Origin: Acinetobacter puyangensis
GTDB taxonomy: Bacteria; Pseudomonadota; Gammaproteobacteria; Pseudomonadales; Moraxellaceae
Length of the DNA: 64,000 bases
Direction: 5' to 3'
Assembly: GCF_900096995.1 (NCBI RefSeq)
Contig: NZ_OANT01000009.1
Coordinates: 40,612-104,611 of the forward strand
Shown one piece after another: positions 1 to 9,619 of the stretch. Position 1 is the stretch's first letter. The number at the start of each line of letters is the position of its first letter. Below the pieces are notes generated by a model. That model ran no database searches and had not been told where the DNA came from. It saw nothing but the letters and a program-made list of their open reading frames with translations. The position numbers and the translations under genes are program-made.

Positions 1-805
1 AAATACGCACCTCTGTACCTAAGGCCACGCGTCCTGCAACCGTTTCAGGCAAGAAAAAGGTCATATATACATCAGATAAGTCAATTAAATTCATGACTTT
101 TCCACCCGCAGCAATCATTTCTCCAGGCTGGGCAACACGATATTGTACACGTGCTTTCAAGGGAGATTTCAGCTGACTATCATCAATATCAGACTGGATA
201 CGTTCAATCGTTGCCTGAACTGCTTCCACATTGGATTTTGCACCAGTGACTTGCGCTTTTGCAGCAGCAATAGATGCTTCGGCATTGGCAACCTGTGCTT
301 TGGCTGCACTGATGGCGGCAATCGCACTTTGTACAGTGCTTCGCTCATCATCTAATTGCTGTTTGGATACCGCATTATCCTTCACTAGAATTTCTGTTCG
401 TGCCAGACGTTTTTGTGCAGCCTGTAATTCTGTCTGGCGTTGATCAACGACTGCCAGACTGGCCAGTTTATCACTTTGACGCATGGCAACCTGCGCATCT
501 GCGGTCACAATCGCATCTTTGGCTTGCTGTAATTGCGCCTCTGCTTCACGAAGCTGCGCCTCTAAAGCAGAAATTTTAACTTTTGCCAGCAACTGACCAG
601 CCTCAACAAAATCACCTTCATTGACATAAATATCTTCTAATTGTCCTGACAACTTACTGGCAATATCGATTTCTGTCGCTTCAATACGCCCATTACCACT
701 GACTAATCCTTCAGTATCAGGTGTATTAAAATATTGCCAAGCTATATATGCAGCCAATAGAACCACAATTGCTGCAACAATCAGTACAATTTTTTTCCGC
801 TTCAT
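1..805 (-). CDS. HlyD-family membrane fusion protein (partial, C-terminus off window)
   Basis: The first 268 codons of a periplasmic adaptor are present; the 3' end lies beyond base 1. The protein opens with a Lys/Arg-rich cap and one membrane segment (about residues 5-22). A biotinyl-lipoyl-like half follows (ASKLSGQLEDIYVNEGDFVEAGQLLAKV, split here as ASKLSGQLEDIYV and NEGDFVEAGQLLAKV), then a long Ala/Gln-rich coiled-coil hairpin (about 85-205), then the return strand (SPLKARVQYRVAQPGEMI). These are standard HlyD/EmrA-type features. ATG at 805 follows a GGGGTGA ribosome site. It lies 72 bases downstream of pldA on the same strand, so tetR-pldA-hlyD is probably one transcript. An ABC or other efflux pump would be expected just outside the window. 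The exported substrate is unknown. Confidence 0.9.
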   Translation of the reverse strand, partial: MKRKKIVLIVAAIVVLLAAYIAWQYFNTPDTEGLVSGNGRIEATEIDIASKLSGQLEDIYVNEGDFVEAGQLLAKVKISALEAQLREAEAQLQQAKDAIVTADAQVAMRQSDKLASLAVVDQRQTELQAAQKRLARTEILVKDNAVSKQQLDDERSTVQSAIAAISAAKAQVANAEASIAAAKAQVTGAKSNVEAVQATIERIQSDIDDSQLKSPLKARVQYRVAQPGEMIAAGGKVMNLIDLSDVYMTFFLPETVAGRVALGTEVRI

Positions 806-877
806 AATAATATTCACCCCGATTTTTTAAATAATATTGATAAGTTTGTTACATCAGATGACTGACAAAACCAATTG

Positions 878-2038
878 TTAAAACCAATTAACCAGCGAAA
901 TTCCCAGACCGACATAAGTTGCACGATGATTGTAATCAATCAAACTTTCGCCATAACCATCAAATATTTGGAAATGCCCACGTAATGAACCTGCCAACGG
1001 AAATGCCCAGTCAAATTGCACTGCACCATGACTATCTTCCCCACCTTTTAAACTATGACGCAGCATCAAAGAAAATTGGTGTGAGTTCCATTTATAATGC
1101 GCAGTTAAATCACCACGTCCGATATAATCTTCAATATCCGCATTTTCATCTTTTGAATCCGAATCTGGAAGGCGATACCATGGACGCAACATCAGCACAA
1201 AATTATCTTTTTCAAAACCCAAATTCATAATTGCCCGATTCCAGCTACGGGAAAAAGGATCAGATCGACCATTGGATTGATGGTTAAAACTCAACCCTAA
1301 TAATCGGCCATTTAAACCCAGCACGTTATAATTGGTTCTAAGAACGAACATGGCTTCGGGTTCATAATTAGTTTCCCTAAAAGGTCTGGAATCATCTTCA
1401 TTATAAACCTGCCAGCGTGAAGACTGGGTATAACCGATCCATACATCACCATTATCACCAAAAACATTTTCTAATGCCTTGGTTTTAAATGAAATCTGAA
1501 ACTTAGCTTCGGTGCTTTTCAAATCCTGCGATTCTGTCACCGTATTTTCTGGATTGGGACTATGAGGTAAACTATTCTTATCGGACATCCACATCGCTGG
1601 AAATAAATAAAGCGGTTGGTATCCGCGAAGTTGCCAAGTCCCTAATTTGGCCTGGCTAGACAATTCCCAGCGCTGATCAAGCAAAGAAGTCGTGGTATCA
1701 AAATTCCCCACTGGTTCTTTAAATAATGTCCTGATATTTTTAGATTCATTTAAAGCATCAAATGCTATTGCACTGCTCTTTTCTCCATAATCGTGATCAT
1801 CTTTTCTATGCTCCTCCAACGGCTTTCCTATCGTAGGCAATTTATACAAAGCGTCATAACATGCTAGTCTTGCACTGTTAAATGTTAAGCCAATACATGC
1901 TTCAGGGCTATTTGGCGTGGGTAAATAGTCAGGTAGCGCAATCTTTGGTTCGGCATATGCTGTTCTGCTTAAACCCATGATCAAAATTAAACATAAAGTG
2001 TATGAAGCGTTCAATGTTGGTCTATATTTATAAAGCAT
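878..2038 (-). CDS. pldA: outer membrane phospholipase A (OMPLA)
   Basis: This is an outer-membrane beta-barrel phospholipase A that hydrolyses misplaced phospholipids in the outer leaflet. The diagnostic active-site stretch NHQSNGRSDPFSRSWNR is intact, giving the His, Ser and Asn of the OMPLA catalytic triad. The C-terminus ends in Trp-Phe, as expected for barrel insertion. A signal peptide (LCLILIMGLSRTAYA) precedes the mature protein. At 386 residues it is about 100 longer than E. coli PldA; the extra length is an N-terminal extension before the barrel. An in-frame ATG exists at 2053, but ATG 2038 is preferred because GGGGAG lies about 7 bases ahead of it and it begins 2 bases after the tetR stop, implying translational coupling. 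Confidence 0.93.
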   Translation of the reverse strand: MLYKYRPTLNASYTLCLILIMGLSRTAYAEPKIALPDYLPTPNSPEACIGLTFNSARLACYDALYKLPTIGKPLEEHRKDDHDYGEKSSAIAFDALNESKNIRTLFKEPVGNFDTTTSLLDQRWELSSQAKLGTWQLRGYQPLYLFPAMWMSDKNSLPHSPNPENTVTESQDLKSTEAKFQISFKTKALENVFGDNGDVWIGYTQSSRWQVYNEDDSRPFRETNYEPEAMFVLRTNYNVLGLNGRLLGLSFNHQSNGRSDPFSRSWNRAIMNLGFEKDNFVLMLRPWYRLPDSDSKDENADIEDYIGRGDLTAHYKWNSHQFSLMLRHSLKGGEDSHGAVQFDWAFPLAGSLRGHFQIFDGYGESLIDYNHRATYVGLGISLVNWF

Positions 2039-2040
2039 GT

Positions 2041-2667
2041 CTATTCTCCCCAATACGCAACTTCTTCATACAGCGAAGCATGTTTACACACCAAAAAAAT
2101 TTGAATTCTAATCAGGCGGTGTAAGCGGTCTTGGATTTTAAATTCAGGATCCAGTAACCATTGATTAAAAAGACCAGCGGATTGACCAATAATAAAATCC
2201 ACCACCAATTCCGTATCGATCTTGTGTGAGATTTCACCTAATTCCTGTGCCTGTAATAGCCAGAATTGATGTTGTTCCCGACTCTTTTTTGAAAGCTGTA
2301 GCAATTCATTTTTGACTACTGAATTGGTTTCAAGCGTATACGCCCACAAAATAAATAAAGCACGATAATACTCTGGATGAGTTTTGATACGGGAAGTTGC
2401 TTGATCAATCGCAAAACAAATTGCTGCGATTCCTTTTTTAGAATTTTCAACATCCTTTACAGTACTTAAACACCATCTGGCCAAGTAATTTAAAACACGT
2501 AGTAATAATTGATCTTTAGATCCGTAACGACGTGTTACCAATCCTCTACTATAACCCGCACGCTTTCCAACAGCTTCCAGTGTAACTGCCTTCACTCCAC
2601 CTTCACAGAGTAATAAGATGGTTTGCTCTACCATTCGAGCATCAGAATCAATCGCTCTTTGTTGCAT
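2041..2667 (-). CDS. TetR-family transcriptional regulator
   Basis: The 208-residue protein has a typical TetR N-terminal helix-turn-helix (residues about 10-56, ending GYSRGLVTRRYGSKDQLL) and a divergent all-helical ligand-binding half. It is the first gene of a tetR-pldA-hlyD set on the minus strand, so it most likely controls that set and itself. A perfect 11-bp inverted repeat overlaps its predicted -35 box, which fits autorepression. ATG at 2667 is preceded by GGGGTAAAC. The inducing ligand cannot be read from sequence. A link to membrane lipids or toxic amphiphiles is only inferred from pldA and the efflux adaptor. Confidence 0.88.
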   Translation of the reverse strand: MQQRAIDSDARMVEQTILLLCEGGVKAVTLEAVGKRAGYSRGLVTRRYGSKDQLLLRVLNYLARWCLSTVKDVENSKKGIAAICFAIDQATSRIKTHPEYYRALFILWAYTLETNSVVKNELLQLSKKSREQHQFWLLQAQELGEISHKIDTELVVDFIIGQSAGLFNQWLLDPEFKIQDRLHRLIRIQIFLVCKHASLYEEVAYWGE

Positions 2668-2714
2668 GTTTACCCCGATGTAAATCTAAAAACAGATTTA
2701 AAAATTATTCTATT

Positions 2715-2752
2715 TTCATAGTACTGGAAAAAGTTGTTATCAACAACTTTTT
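2715..2752 (-). promoter_or_regulatory. tetR promoter with palindromic operator
   Basis: A perfect palindrome, AAAAAGTTGTT-ATC-AACAACTTTTT, occupies 2728-2752. Read on the minus strand, a -35 hexamer TTGATA (2743-2738) sits inside it. It is followed after exactly 17 bases by TATGAA (2720-2715), about 50 bases ahead of the tetR start codon. The overlap of dyad and -35 is the usual geometry of a TetR autorepressor site. That this TetR binds here is inference. Confidence 0.6.
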
Positions 2753-3343
2753 AGTTTCGCAAAGCTTTCACTTAGTATGTTATTAAAAAAATGAATAATT
2801 TTTGGGAAATTCAATATAAACTCAGATCAGATTGTTTTTTAAACATGTTTGGTAACAAAAAATACAGTGCGGTAATTACAGTAAATTAACCACTTATCGT
2901 ATTGTCTAAAATTCTCCAGTATGTGATGAGCTATTCTATTGCCTATTTCTTCTCAAAGTTTTTCCCTACAATCAACTCATTGAACTTGACTAAAATACAT
3001 AAACCCTCTTGCCACTATAATTAAATTTTTAAAAATCATGCAGTTAAAAATCATTTAAAGTTTATAATTCCATTGTAGAAAACAATAAGTTCAAATATTG
3101 TGGTGGCAGCTAAGTTTTATTAATTTTCAACTTATCGCAAGGATCACCCCCTAAGTAACAGAATTAATCAGACAACGCCCCATAGCAAAATGGACTAAAA
3201 CTTTTAATTTATAAGATTTGAAAAACAAAAAAGTATTTACAATGTTGTGCTCAGTCCTGCTCTTGCACTGATAGATATATAAATTTCTTTCCGCTTATAG
3301 TGATTAAAGTCTAAGCAATTATTTCCGATCAAGTGAACTTTAC
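2753..3343. other. AT-rich intergenic region, no gene seen
   Basis: About 590 bases between the tetR promoter and the tRNA-Arg promoter. Both strands are broken by frequent stops. I see no convincing reading frame, strong hairpin or repeat. Confidence 0.6.
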
Positions 3344-3372
3344 TTTACCTGACTGCAATTTTTGCCTATGAT
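3344..3372 (+). promoter_or_regulatory. promoter of tRNA-Arg
   Basis: TTTACC (3344-3349) and TATGAT (3367-3372) are separated by 17 bases, with the tRNA beginning 16 bases downstream. Spacing and hexamers fit a sigma-70 promoter. Confidence 0.6.
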
Positions 3373-3388
3373 GTGCAACCATCATCAT

Positions 3389-3464
3389 GCGCTCATAGCT
3401 CAACTGGATAGAGTACAGGTCTCCGAAGCCTGTGGCGTGGGTTCGAGTCCCGCTGAGCGCACCA
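3389..3464 (+). tRNA. tRNA-Arg (anticodon CCG)
   Basis: A full cloverleaf can be drawn. The acceptor arms are GCGCTCA and TGAGCGC. The D stem is GCTC/GAGT. The anticodon stem is CAGGT/GCCTG with loop CTCCGAA, giving anticodon CCG. The T arm is GTGGG-TTCGAGT-CCCGC. The CCA end is encoded. It reads the CGG arginine codon. Confidence 0.95.
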
Positions 3465-3627
3465 TATTTTTTTATTTAGAATATAACCCACTATCGTCCT
3501 ATATATAGTCGACAATCAAAGAAGACTTCTAATCTTTCATCAATTTAATTCATTTTAAAAAATCAGCATTCAGTTATTTCATTCATTGAATTTTTTGTGC
3601 TTTGTTTGATATGTTCTTTTTTTATAA

Positions 3628-3657
3628 GGGTTAAAGCGAATAAACTCACTTTAACCC
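3628..3657 (-). terminator. possible terminator of pyrB-pyrC'
   Basis: GGGTTAAAG and CTTTAACCC form a perfect 9-bp stem with a 12-base loop, 16 bases past the pyrC' stop on the minus strand. The following U tract is weak, so rho-independent function is uncertain. Confidence 0.4.
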
Positions 3658-3672
3658 AAAATATTTTTGATC

Positions 3673-4917
3673 TTAACTAAAAATCTGCTCAACTTTACCT
3701 TGTAATTGGGTACCCAGTAATGGCGTATTTTTACCATTAGATAAAATCGTATGTTTATCCAATACCCATTGTTGCTCGGGATTTACCAAGACCCAACCCG
3801 ACTGTTGCTGCCAAACTTTGGTTAGATCAAAGATTTTTGCAGCTTGTGTGGTGACTTTCTCCACCCATTGCAAAGGACTTAATAAATCATCTTTGACCAA
3901 TTGTACACCTAAAGCAACAAAGCTATCAAAAGCACTAAAACCGGATTCAGTTTCTGCAAAAGGTGCCATTTTTGCAGAAGCACTCAAGGGTTCATGATGG
4001 GTACAGATTGCATCTATCACACCAGATTTAACACCTTCACGTAGTTTGATCTTGTCTTGTTCCGATCGTAATGGAGGACGAACATGTGCCAGCGAATTGA
4101 AACCATCAATAATGATATCGGTTAAATGCAGTTGATGCATGGCCACATCGGCTGTAACAGGCAAACCTTTGGCTTTGGCTTGTGCGATCAACTCAACCGA
4201 AGCACCGCAGGATAACAAACCAAAATGCGCACTGACACCCGTTGCTTCAATCATTTGCAAATATTTGGCAATTGCTACTGTTTCTGCCATTGGCGGAATC
4301 ATCGGTAATCCCTGACGTGACGCAATAAAGCCTTCATGCACACAGCCATCTTTGGCGATTTCAGGTTCTTCTGCATAAAAGACAACTTTAAGTCCCAGAC
4401 CCGCTGCATATTCCAGTGTACGAATGACCACATCATCATCGGCAAAAGCTGCATTGGCATTGGAAACCGCAATACAACCACCCTTTTGAAGTCCAGCCAT
4501 ATTCGCCGGTTGCTGTCCTTTAAGACCTTGCGTTTGTGCCCCGATAATATGCAGGTAAATGCCACCATCTTTTAAGGCTTTTTCCTTTAGTCCTTGAATT
4601 AATGCACCATTATCCTGCACGATTGGTTTACTGTCCGGTGGCGTAATGACATGTAAGATACCATTCTGACGCGCAGCATAGCCTTCCGATGTTAAGGTTC
4701 CATGTTGCTGTTGGCCTGGTTCACGTAAACGAGCACACAAATCCAGCATGGTCGGCATCAACCATTTATCTGTACCATCTATATGGGTTATCTGTTCTTG
4801 ATCAATATCAGTTTCAGCAATGATTTTACCGTCATTCAAATAAACGGTTTGTACCTGATCAGTCTGCGTTACCGGGTTTAAAACACGTACATTTTCAATT
4901 TTTACAATATTGCTCAT
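3673..4917 (-). CDS. pyrC': inactive dihydroorotase-like protein (PyrC')
   Basis: This has the length (414 residues) and overall sequence of class I dihydroorotases of the pyrimidine pathway. The metal-binding signature D-x-H-x-H-x-REPG reads DLCARLREPG here (residues 59-68), so both zinc-ligand histidines are replaced, by Cys61 and Arg63. The late catalytic motif, normally with Asp in ATDHAPH, reads CTHHEPL. It follows pyrB by 22 bases with its own AAGGAT ribosome site. In Pseudomonas and relatives such a dead homologue (pyrC') is a structural partner needed for aspartate transcarbamoylase assembly. The same role is inferred here, and a catalytic pyrC must lie elsewhere in the genome. Confidence 0.88.
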   Translation of the reverse strand: MSNIVKIENVRVLNPVTQTDQVQTVYLNDGKIIAETDIDQEQITHIDGTDKWLMPTMLDLCARLREPGQQQHGTLTSEGYAARQNGILHVITPPDSKPIVQDNGALIQGLKEKALKDGGIYLHIIGAQTQGLKGQQPANMAGLQKGGCIAVSNANAAFADDDVVIRTLEYAAGLGLKVVFYAEEPEIAKDGCVHEGFIASRQGLPMIPPMAETVAIAKYLQMIEATGVSAHFGLLSCGASVELIAQAKAKGLPVTADVAMHQLHLTDIIIDGFNSLAHVRPPLRSEQDKIKLREGVKSGVIDAICTHHEPLSASAKMAPFAETESGFSAFDSFVALGVQLVKDDLLSPLQWVEKVTTQAAKIFDLTKVWQQQSGWVLVNPEQQWVLDKHTILSNGKNTPLLGTQLQGKVEQIFS

Positions 4918-4939
4918 GTCATCTTATCCTTTAAACCGT

Positions 4940-5956
4940 CTAAATCGCCAACGCGTCACTTAAACCCTGTGCTTGCAGTTGCCCTTGCATAGATAAAGCA
5001 AGTACAGCCATACGCACTGCAATACCATTGGTCACCTGTTTTAGAATCACAGATTGCGCACCATCTGCAACTCCAGAAGCAATTTCAACACCACGATTCA
5101 TTGGACCGGGATGCATGACAATCGCATCAGGTTTGGCCAATGCCAAACGCCGTTCATCCAAACCGAACAATTTATAAAATTCCTGCTGGGAAGATAAAGC
5201 CGGAGAATCAATACGTTCATTCTGGATTCGCAGTGCAATAATCACATCACAGTCTTTGACCCCTTCATCCATATGACTGAATAAGCGGACATCAGGTGCA
5301 TACTCTTCAAAGCCCACTGGCAATAAAGTACGTGGACCAATCACACGGATATCTTTACAGCCCAATGTCTGTAATGCAGCAACATCAGAACGCGCAACAC
5401 GTGAATGTTTAATATCACCAATAATCGCCACACTGATGTCTGAAAAAGGTTTTTTTGCTTCACGCTGAATGGTCAGCATATCCAGCATGGCCTGCGTTGG
5501 ATGGGCATGTCGCCCATCACCAGCATTAATAATGGCAATCTCCGGACAAACGGTCTGCGCAATAAAATGTGCTGCACCTGAAGCAGAGTGTCGTACCACA
5601 AAAATATCCGCAGCCATCGCTTGAAGATTCCACAAGGTATCTCTTAAAGTTTCACCTTTAGAGGTACTGGAACGGGCAATATCAATATTCAGTACATTGG
5701 CAGACAATCGTTTTGCAGCGGCTTCGAATGTGGTGCGGGTACGAGTGGAATTTTCAAAGAAGAGATTCATTACAGTTCGCCCTTCAAGTAACGGCGATGT
5801 AATTAAATTATTATTATCATCAAAAAAACTTTGTGCAGTATCTAAAATCTTGTGGAGCGTGTCTTTATTCAGACCTTCAATGGTTAAGAAATGTTTTAAA
5901 TTTCCTTGATCATTCAGTTGTATCTGACTTGGCTGATGTTGGGCAGCGATATGCAT
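4940..5956 (-). CDS. pyrB: aspartate carbamoyltransferase catalytic chain
   Basis: Catalyses carbamoyl phosphate plus L-aspartate to N-carbamoyl-aspartate, the committed step of pyrimidine synthesis in the cytosol. The carbamoyl-phosphate loop [13 protein letters not shown] and the HPTQAMLD and [10 protein letters not shown] motifs are intact over 338 residues. ATG 5956 is preceded by AGGA at about 8 bases. The N-terminal extension relative to E. coli PyrB is typical of the Pseudomonas-type enzyme, which forms a complex with PyrC'. No pyrI regulatory chain is present, which fits that class. It is co-transcribed with pyrC' just downstream. Confidence 0.95.
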   Translation of the reverse strand: MHIAAQHQPSQIQLNDQGNLKHFLTIEGLNKDTLHKILDTAQSFFDDNNNLITSPLLEGRTVMNLFFENSTRTRTTFEAAAKRLSANVLNIDIARSSTSKGETLRDTLWNLQAMAADIFVVRHSASGAAHFIAQTVCPEIAIINAGDGRHAHPTQAMLDMLTIQREAKKPFSDISVAIIGDIKHSRVARSDVAALQTLGCKDIRVIGPRTLLPVGFEEYAPDVRLFSHMDEGVKDCDVIIALRIQNERIDSPALSSQQEFYKLFGLDERRLALAKPDAIVMHPGPMNRGVEIASGVADGAQSVILKQVTNGIAVRMAVLALSMQGQLQAQGLSDALAI

Positions 5957-6123
5957 GATGGATTCCTATGCTCGAATCACGAAAACGCCCATAGTTTAGC
6001 TGAAAATGAGAATATTTAGCAGCCCAAGTTTTCATGGTTTTTACAAAGTTTATCCATTTAAATCTATTCAGCATTCAAAAACTGCCAATTTAGACTGACA
6101 GCATTTGATGAAGTATGATGATT

Positions 6124-6960
6124 TTAACCAATCCGACGTTTTAGACCGGTCATCTGTAAAATACGAGTAGAAATTTCTTCAATCGACATTTCAGAAACGT
6201 TTAAAAATGGAATGCCTTCAGAAATATAAATGCCTTCCACAGCACGCAACTCCATTTGACACTGGCTAAAGCTGGCATAGCGACTATTGGCTTTACGCTC
6301 GGTACGAATAGCAACCAAACGCTCCGCATCAATCATCAGGCCAAATAATTTATGTTTATGGGGCCGCAAGACTGCCGGCAAGCGATTGTCATCCAGATCT
6401 TCTTCCGTCAACGGGTAATTTGCCACTCGTATACCAAACTGTAATGACAAATAAATAGAAGTCGGTGTTTTACCAGAACGAGAGACGCCAATCAAAATAA
6501 TATCTGCCTGATCATAATGCCGGGTACGTGCGCCATCATCATTATCCAGTGCAAAATGTACCGCATCAATACGGGCCTTATAATATTCAGAATCAATCAC
6601 CGCATGGGTTTGTCCGACTAAAGTTGTAGCCTTAATATCCAGCTCGGTTTCAATCTTACTGATCAACCCTTCAAACACATCAAGATTGACCGCATGGGCA
6701 GTATTAATAATCTCCCGAACCACAGGGTTAACCAAGGTATCAAAGACCAATGGCAAATTGCCCTCTTTCGCTGCGGTACTGTTAATTTCAAGCACAACAT
6801 TTAATGCACTTTCTTCCGAATCAACGTAGGGTTTGATATGAATATCAAACTTAACATTTGGAAATTGCGCCAATAAAGAATGACCTAAGGTTTCAGCTGT
6901 AATCGCTGTTCCATCGGAAATAAAAAATACACTGCGGCGAATCAAGTTACTTTCTGACAT
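6124..6960 (-). CDS. ppsR: PEP synthase regulatory protein (kinase/pyrophosphorylase)
   Basis: A DUF299-family bifunctional enzyme. Known members phosphorylate PEP synthase with ADP to inactivate it and reactivate it with phosphate. The P-loop GVSRSGKTPTS lies near residue 155, and the N-terminal VFFISDGTAITAETLG and C-terminal motifs match the family over 278 residues. An upstream in-frame ATG at 6996 exists. ATG 6960 is favoured because AAGGTGA lies about 9 bases upstream and the extra 12 residues are not family-like. It is transcribed divergently from ppsA, its substrate, and shares a 207-base control region with it. Confidence 0.93.
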   Translation of the reverse strand: MSESNLIRRSVFFISDGTAITAETLGHSLLAQFPNVKFDIHIKPYVDSEESALNVVLEINSTAAKEGNLPLVFDTLVNPVVREIINTAHAVNLDVFEGLISKIETELDIKATTLVGQTHAVIDSEYYKARIDAVHFALDNDDGARTRHYDQADIILIGVSRSGKTPTSIYLSLQFGIRVANYPLTEEDLDDNRLPAVLRPHKHKLFGLMIDAERLVAIRTERKANSRYASFSQCQMELRAVEGIYISEGIPFLNVSEMSIEEISTRILQMTGLKRRIG

Positions 6961-7167
6961 GTTTTTTTTCACCTTAAACATTTGTCTTAATGGCACAGAA
7001 TCTTTATAGTAAACACATGTTGAAAATCTGTCGCCTATTATCGGCTAAAATATAGGCACACAAAGCTTGTTTTGGCAATTTATTCATGAATAGTATTGAT
7101 ATAATATCTATCATGTTCTTTTAAACTTTTTTAAATTTTTTACTTACATCACAGTGGAGTAACGATC

Positions 7168-9546
7168 TTGGAAGCACGCGTTATTGGTCTGGAAAAATTA
7201 GGCAAACATGATGTTGAACGGGTGGGTGGAAAAAATGCCTCTTTAGGTGAAATGATTAGCCATCTATCCAATGTTGGAGTATCAGTGCCTGGTGGTTTTG
7301 CCACTACTGCCGACGCTTACCGTGAGTTTCTTGAAAAAAGTGGTCTAAAAGCCAAAATTCAAGCCGAGCTTGCAAGCTTAAATGTTGATGATATTGCAAC
7401 ACTCACAGAAACTGGCGCCAAAATCCGTAAATGGATCGTCGATTCACCACTGACTTCGGAACTGGAACAAGAAGTTCGTGATGCATTTACAGCAATGTCA
7501 AATGGCAATCCTAATATCTCTGTTGCAGTACGTTCATCAGCGACAGCAGAAGACTTACCAGATGCATCTTTTGCCGGACAACAAGAAACTTTCCTGAATA
7601 TTCGTGGTATTGATAATGTTCTGATTGCAATTAAAGAAGTATTTGCATCTTTATATAATGACCGTGCCATTGCCTACCGTGTCCATCAAGGTTTTGACCA
7701 TGACATCGTTGCACTTTCTGCTGGTGTACAACGCATGGTACGCTCAGAAACAGGTGCTGCTGGTGTAATGTTTACGCTGGATACCGAATCTGGCTTCCGT
7801 GATGTGGTCTTTATTACTGCCTCTTATGGTCTGGGTGAAATGGTGGTTCAGGGTGCAGTCAACCCGGATGAATTCTATCTTTCAAAACCATTACTGAATG
7901 CAGGACGACATTCTGTCTTACGTCGTAATCTTGGTTCAAAACATAAGAAAATGGTTTACACCACAGATGGCGCTGCGGGTCGTTCAGTTGAAATCGTTGA
8001 TGTGGAAAAACAGGATCGCCAACAATTTGCATTAAATGATCATGAATTACAAGAACTTGCCAAACAAGCACTGATCATTGAACAACATTATGGCGCACCG
8101 ATGGACATCGAATGGGCCAAAGATGGTGATGATCAACAAATCTATATCGTTCAAGCACGCCCAGAAACTGTAAAAAGCCGTCAGTCTGCTGGCACAATGG
8201 AACGTTACCTGCTTAAACAAAAAGGTAATGTCCTATGCGAAGGTCGTTCAATCGGTCAGCGTATCGGTTCTGGTAAAGTCCGTATCGTGACCAGCATCAA
8301 AGAAATGGACAAAGTGCAACCAGGTGATGTACTGGTGTCCGACATGACAGATCCAGACTGGGAACCCGTCATGAAACGTGCTGCTGCCATCATTACCAAT
8401 CGTGGAGGTCGTACCTGTCACGCAGCAATTATTGCTCGTGAACTTGGCGTACCAGCGATTGTCGGTTGTGGTAATGCAACCGAAGTATTAAAAGATGATC
8501 AGGAAGTAACCGTTTCCTGTGCCGAAGGTGATACTGGCTTTATTTATGAAGGTGCTCTGGATTTTGAGGTGCAACGAAATTCAATCGAATCCATGCCTTC
8601 ACTTGCATTTAAGATCATGATGAATGTTGGTAATCCGGATCGTGCCTTTGATTTTGCCCAAATTCCAAATGCTGGTATTGGTCTGGCACGTCTGGAATTC
8701 ATCATCAACCGTATGATCGGCGTACATCCAAAAGCTTTAATCAATATTGACAGCTTACCACGTGAAACCCGTGCTGCTGTCGCTGCACGTACTGCTGGTT
8801 ATTCTTCTCCAGTTGAATTCTATGTTGAAAAACTGGTTGAAGGTATTGCAACACTGGCTGCTGCGTTTGCCGACAAACCTGTCATTGTGCGTATGTCTGA
8901 TTTTAAATCAAATGAATATGCCAATTTGATTGGTGGTAAATTATATGAACCGGAAGAAGAAAACCCAATGTTGGGCTTCCGTGGTGCAAGCCGTTATGTG
9001 TCTGATAACTTCCGTGATTGTTTCGAATTGGAATGTCGTGCGCTGAAAAAAGCACGTGATGAGATGGGCTTAACCAATATTCAAATCATGATTCCTTTCG
9101 TGCGTACAGTTGCCGAAGCAAAACGTGTGATTGAGTTGTTGGCATTAAACGGCCTAAAACGTGGTGAAAATGGTCTTAAAGTCATCATGATGTGCGAATT
9201 GCCAACCAATGCATTATTGGCTGAACAATTCCTTGAACATTTTGATGGTTTCTCTATTGGTTCAAACGATTTGACACAATTAACATTAGGTCTGGATCGT
9301 GACTCTGGTATTGTCTCGCATTTATTTGATGAACGTGATCCAGCAGTAAAAGCCCTGCTGTCCATGGCAATTCATGCGTGTCGCAAAGCAGGTAAATATG
9401 TCGGTATCTGTGGACAAGGTCCTTCAGACCATCCGGATCTGGCAAAATGGCTAATGGAACAAGGTATCGAATCCGTGTCATTAAACCCAGATTCTGTGCT
9501 GGATACATGGTTCTTCCTGGCAGAAGAAAAAGCCAATAACCAATAA
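7168..9546 (+). CDS. ppsA: phosphoenolpyruvate synthase
   Basis: Converts pyruvate and ATP to PEP, AMP and phosphate, allowing gluconeogenic growth on organic acids. Over 792 residues the order is the N-terminal ATP-grasp domain ([20 protein letters not shown]), the swivelling phosphohistidine domain with the catalytic [15 protein letters not shown], and the C-terminal PEP-binding barrel ending near [14 protein letters not shown]. The Thr beside the catalytic His, the regulatory target in this family, is present. The start is TTG at 7168 with GTGGAG about 10 bases upstream. It is divergent from ppsR and followed by a strong terminator. Confidence 0.96.
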   Translation: MEARVIGLEKLGKHDVERVGGKNASLGEMISHLSNVGVSVPGGFATTADAYREFLEKSGLKAKIQAELASLNVDDIATLTETGAKIRKWIVDSPLTSELEQEVRDAFTAMSNGNPNISVAVRSSATAEDLPDASFAGQQETFLNIRGIDNVLIAIKEVFASLYNDRAIAYRVHQGFDHDIVALSAGVQRMVRSETGAAGVMFTLDTESGFRDVVFITASYGLGEMVVQGAVNPDEFYLSKPLLNAGRHSVLRRNLGSKHKKMVYTTDGAAGRSVEIVDVEKQDRQQFALNDHELQELAKQALIIEQHYGAPMDIEWAKDGDDQQIYIVQARPETVKSRQSAGTMERYLLKQKGNVLCEGRSIGQRIGSGKVRIVTSIKEMDKVQPGDVLVSDMTDPDWEPVMKRAAAIITNRGGRTCHAAIIARELGVPAIVGCGNATEVLKDDQEVTVSCAEGDTGFIYEGALDFEVQRNSIESMPSLAFKIMMNVGNPDRAFDFAQIPNAGIGLARLEFIINRMIGVHPKALINIDSLPRETRAAVAARTAGYSSPVEFYVEKLVEGIATLAAAFADKPVIVRMSDFKSNEYANLIGGKLYEPEEENPMLGFRGASRYVSDNFRDCFELECRALKKARDEMGLTNIQIMIPFVRTVAEAKRVIELLALNGLKRGENGLKVIMMCELPTNALLAEQFLEHFDGFSIGSNDLTQLTLGLDRDSGIVSHLFDERDPAVKALLSMAIHACRKAGKYVGICGQGPSDHPDLAKWLMEQGIESVSLNPDSVLDTWFFLAEEKANNQ

Positions 9547-9562
9547 GACTTGTTATTTTCCT

Positions 9563-9598
9563 AAAAGACCCTATATTACTTAGGGTCTTTTTTTATTT
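9563..9598 (+). terminator. ppsA terminator
   Basis: AAAAGACCCTA and TAGGGTCTTTT form a perfect 11-bp stem around ATATTACT, followed by a long T run, 17 bases after the ppsA stop. Confidence 0.93.
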
Positions 9599-9619
9599 TT
9601 TATCTGTTTTTGAGATTTA

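Noticed and set aside
143..443. Cys/Phe-rich plus-strand frames at the left edge
   Set aside because: They are antisense to the HlyD coiled-coil region, have no ribosome sites and overlap each other in different frames.
919..1230. 103-codon plus-strand frame
   Set aside because: Antisense to pldA, whose catalytic motif lies in the same stretch.
7359..9508. Several 60-103-codon minus-strand frames inside ppsA
   Set aside because: ppsA is intact across the whole span with all catalytic motifs; these are antisense open frames typical of biased codon use.
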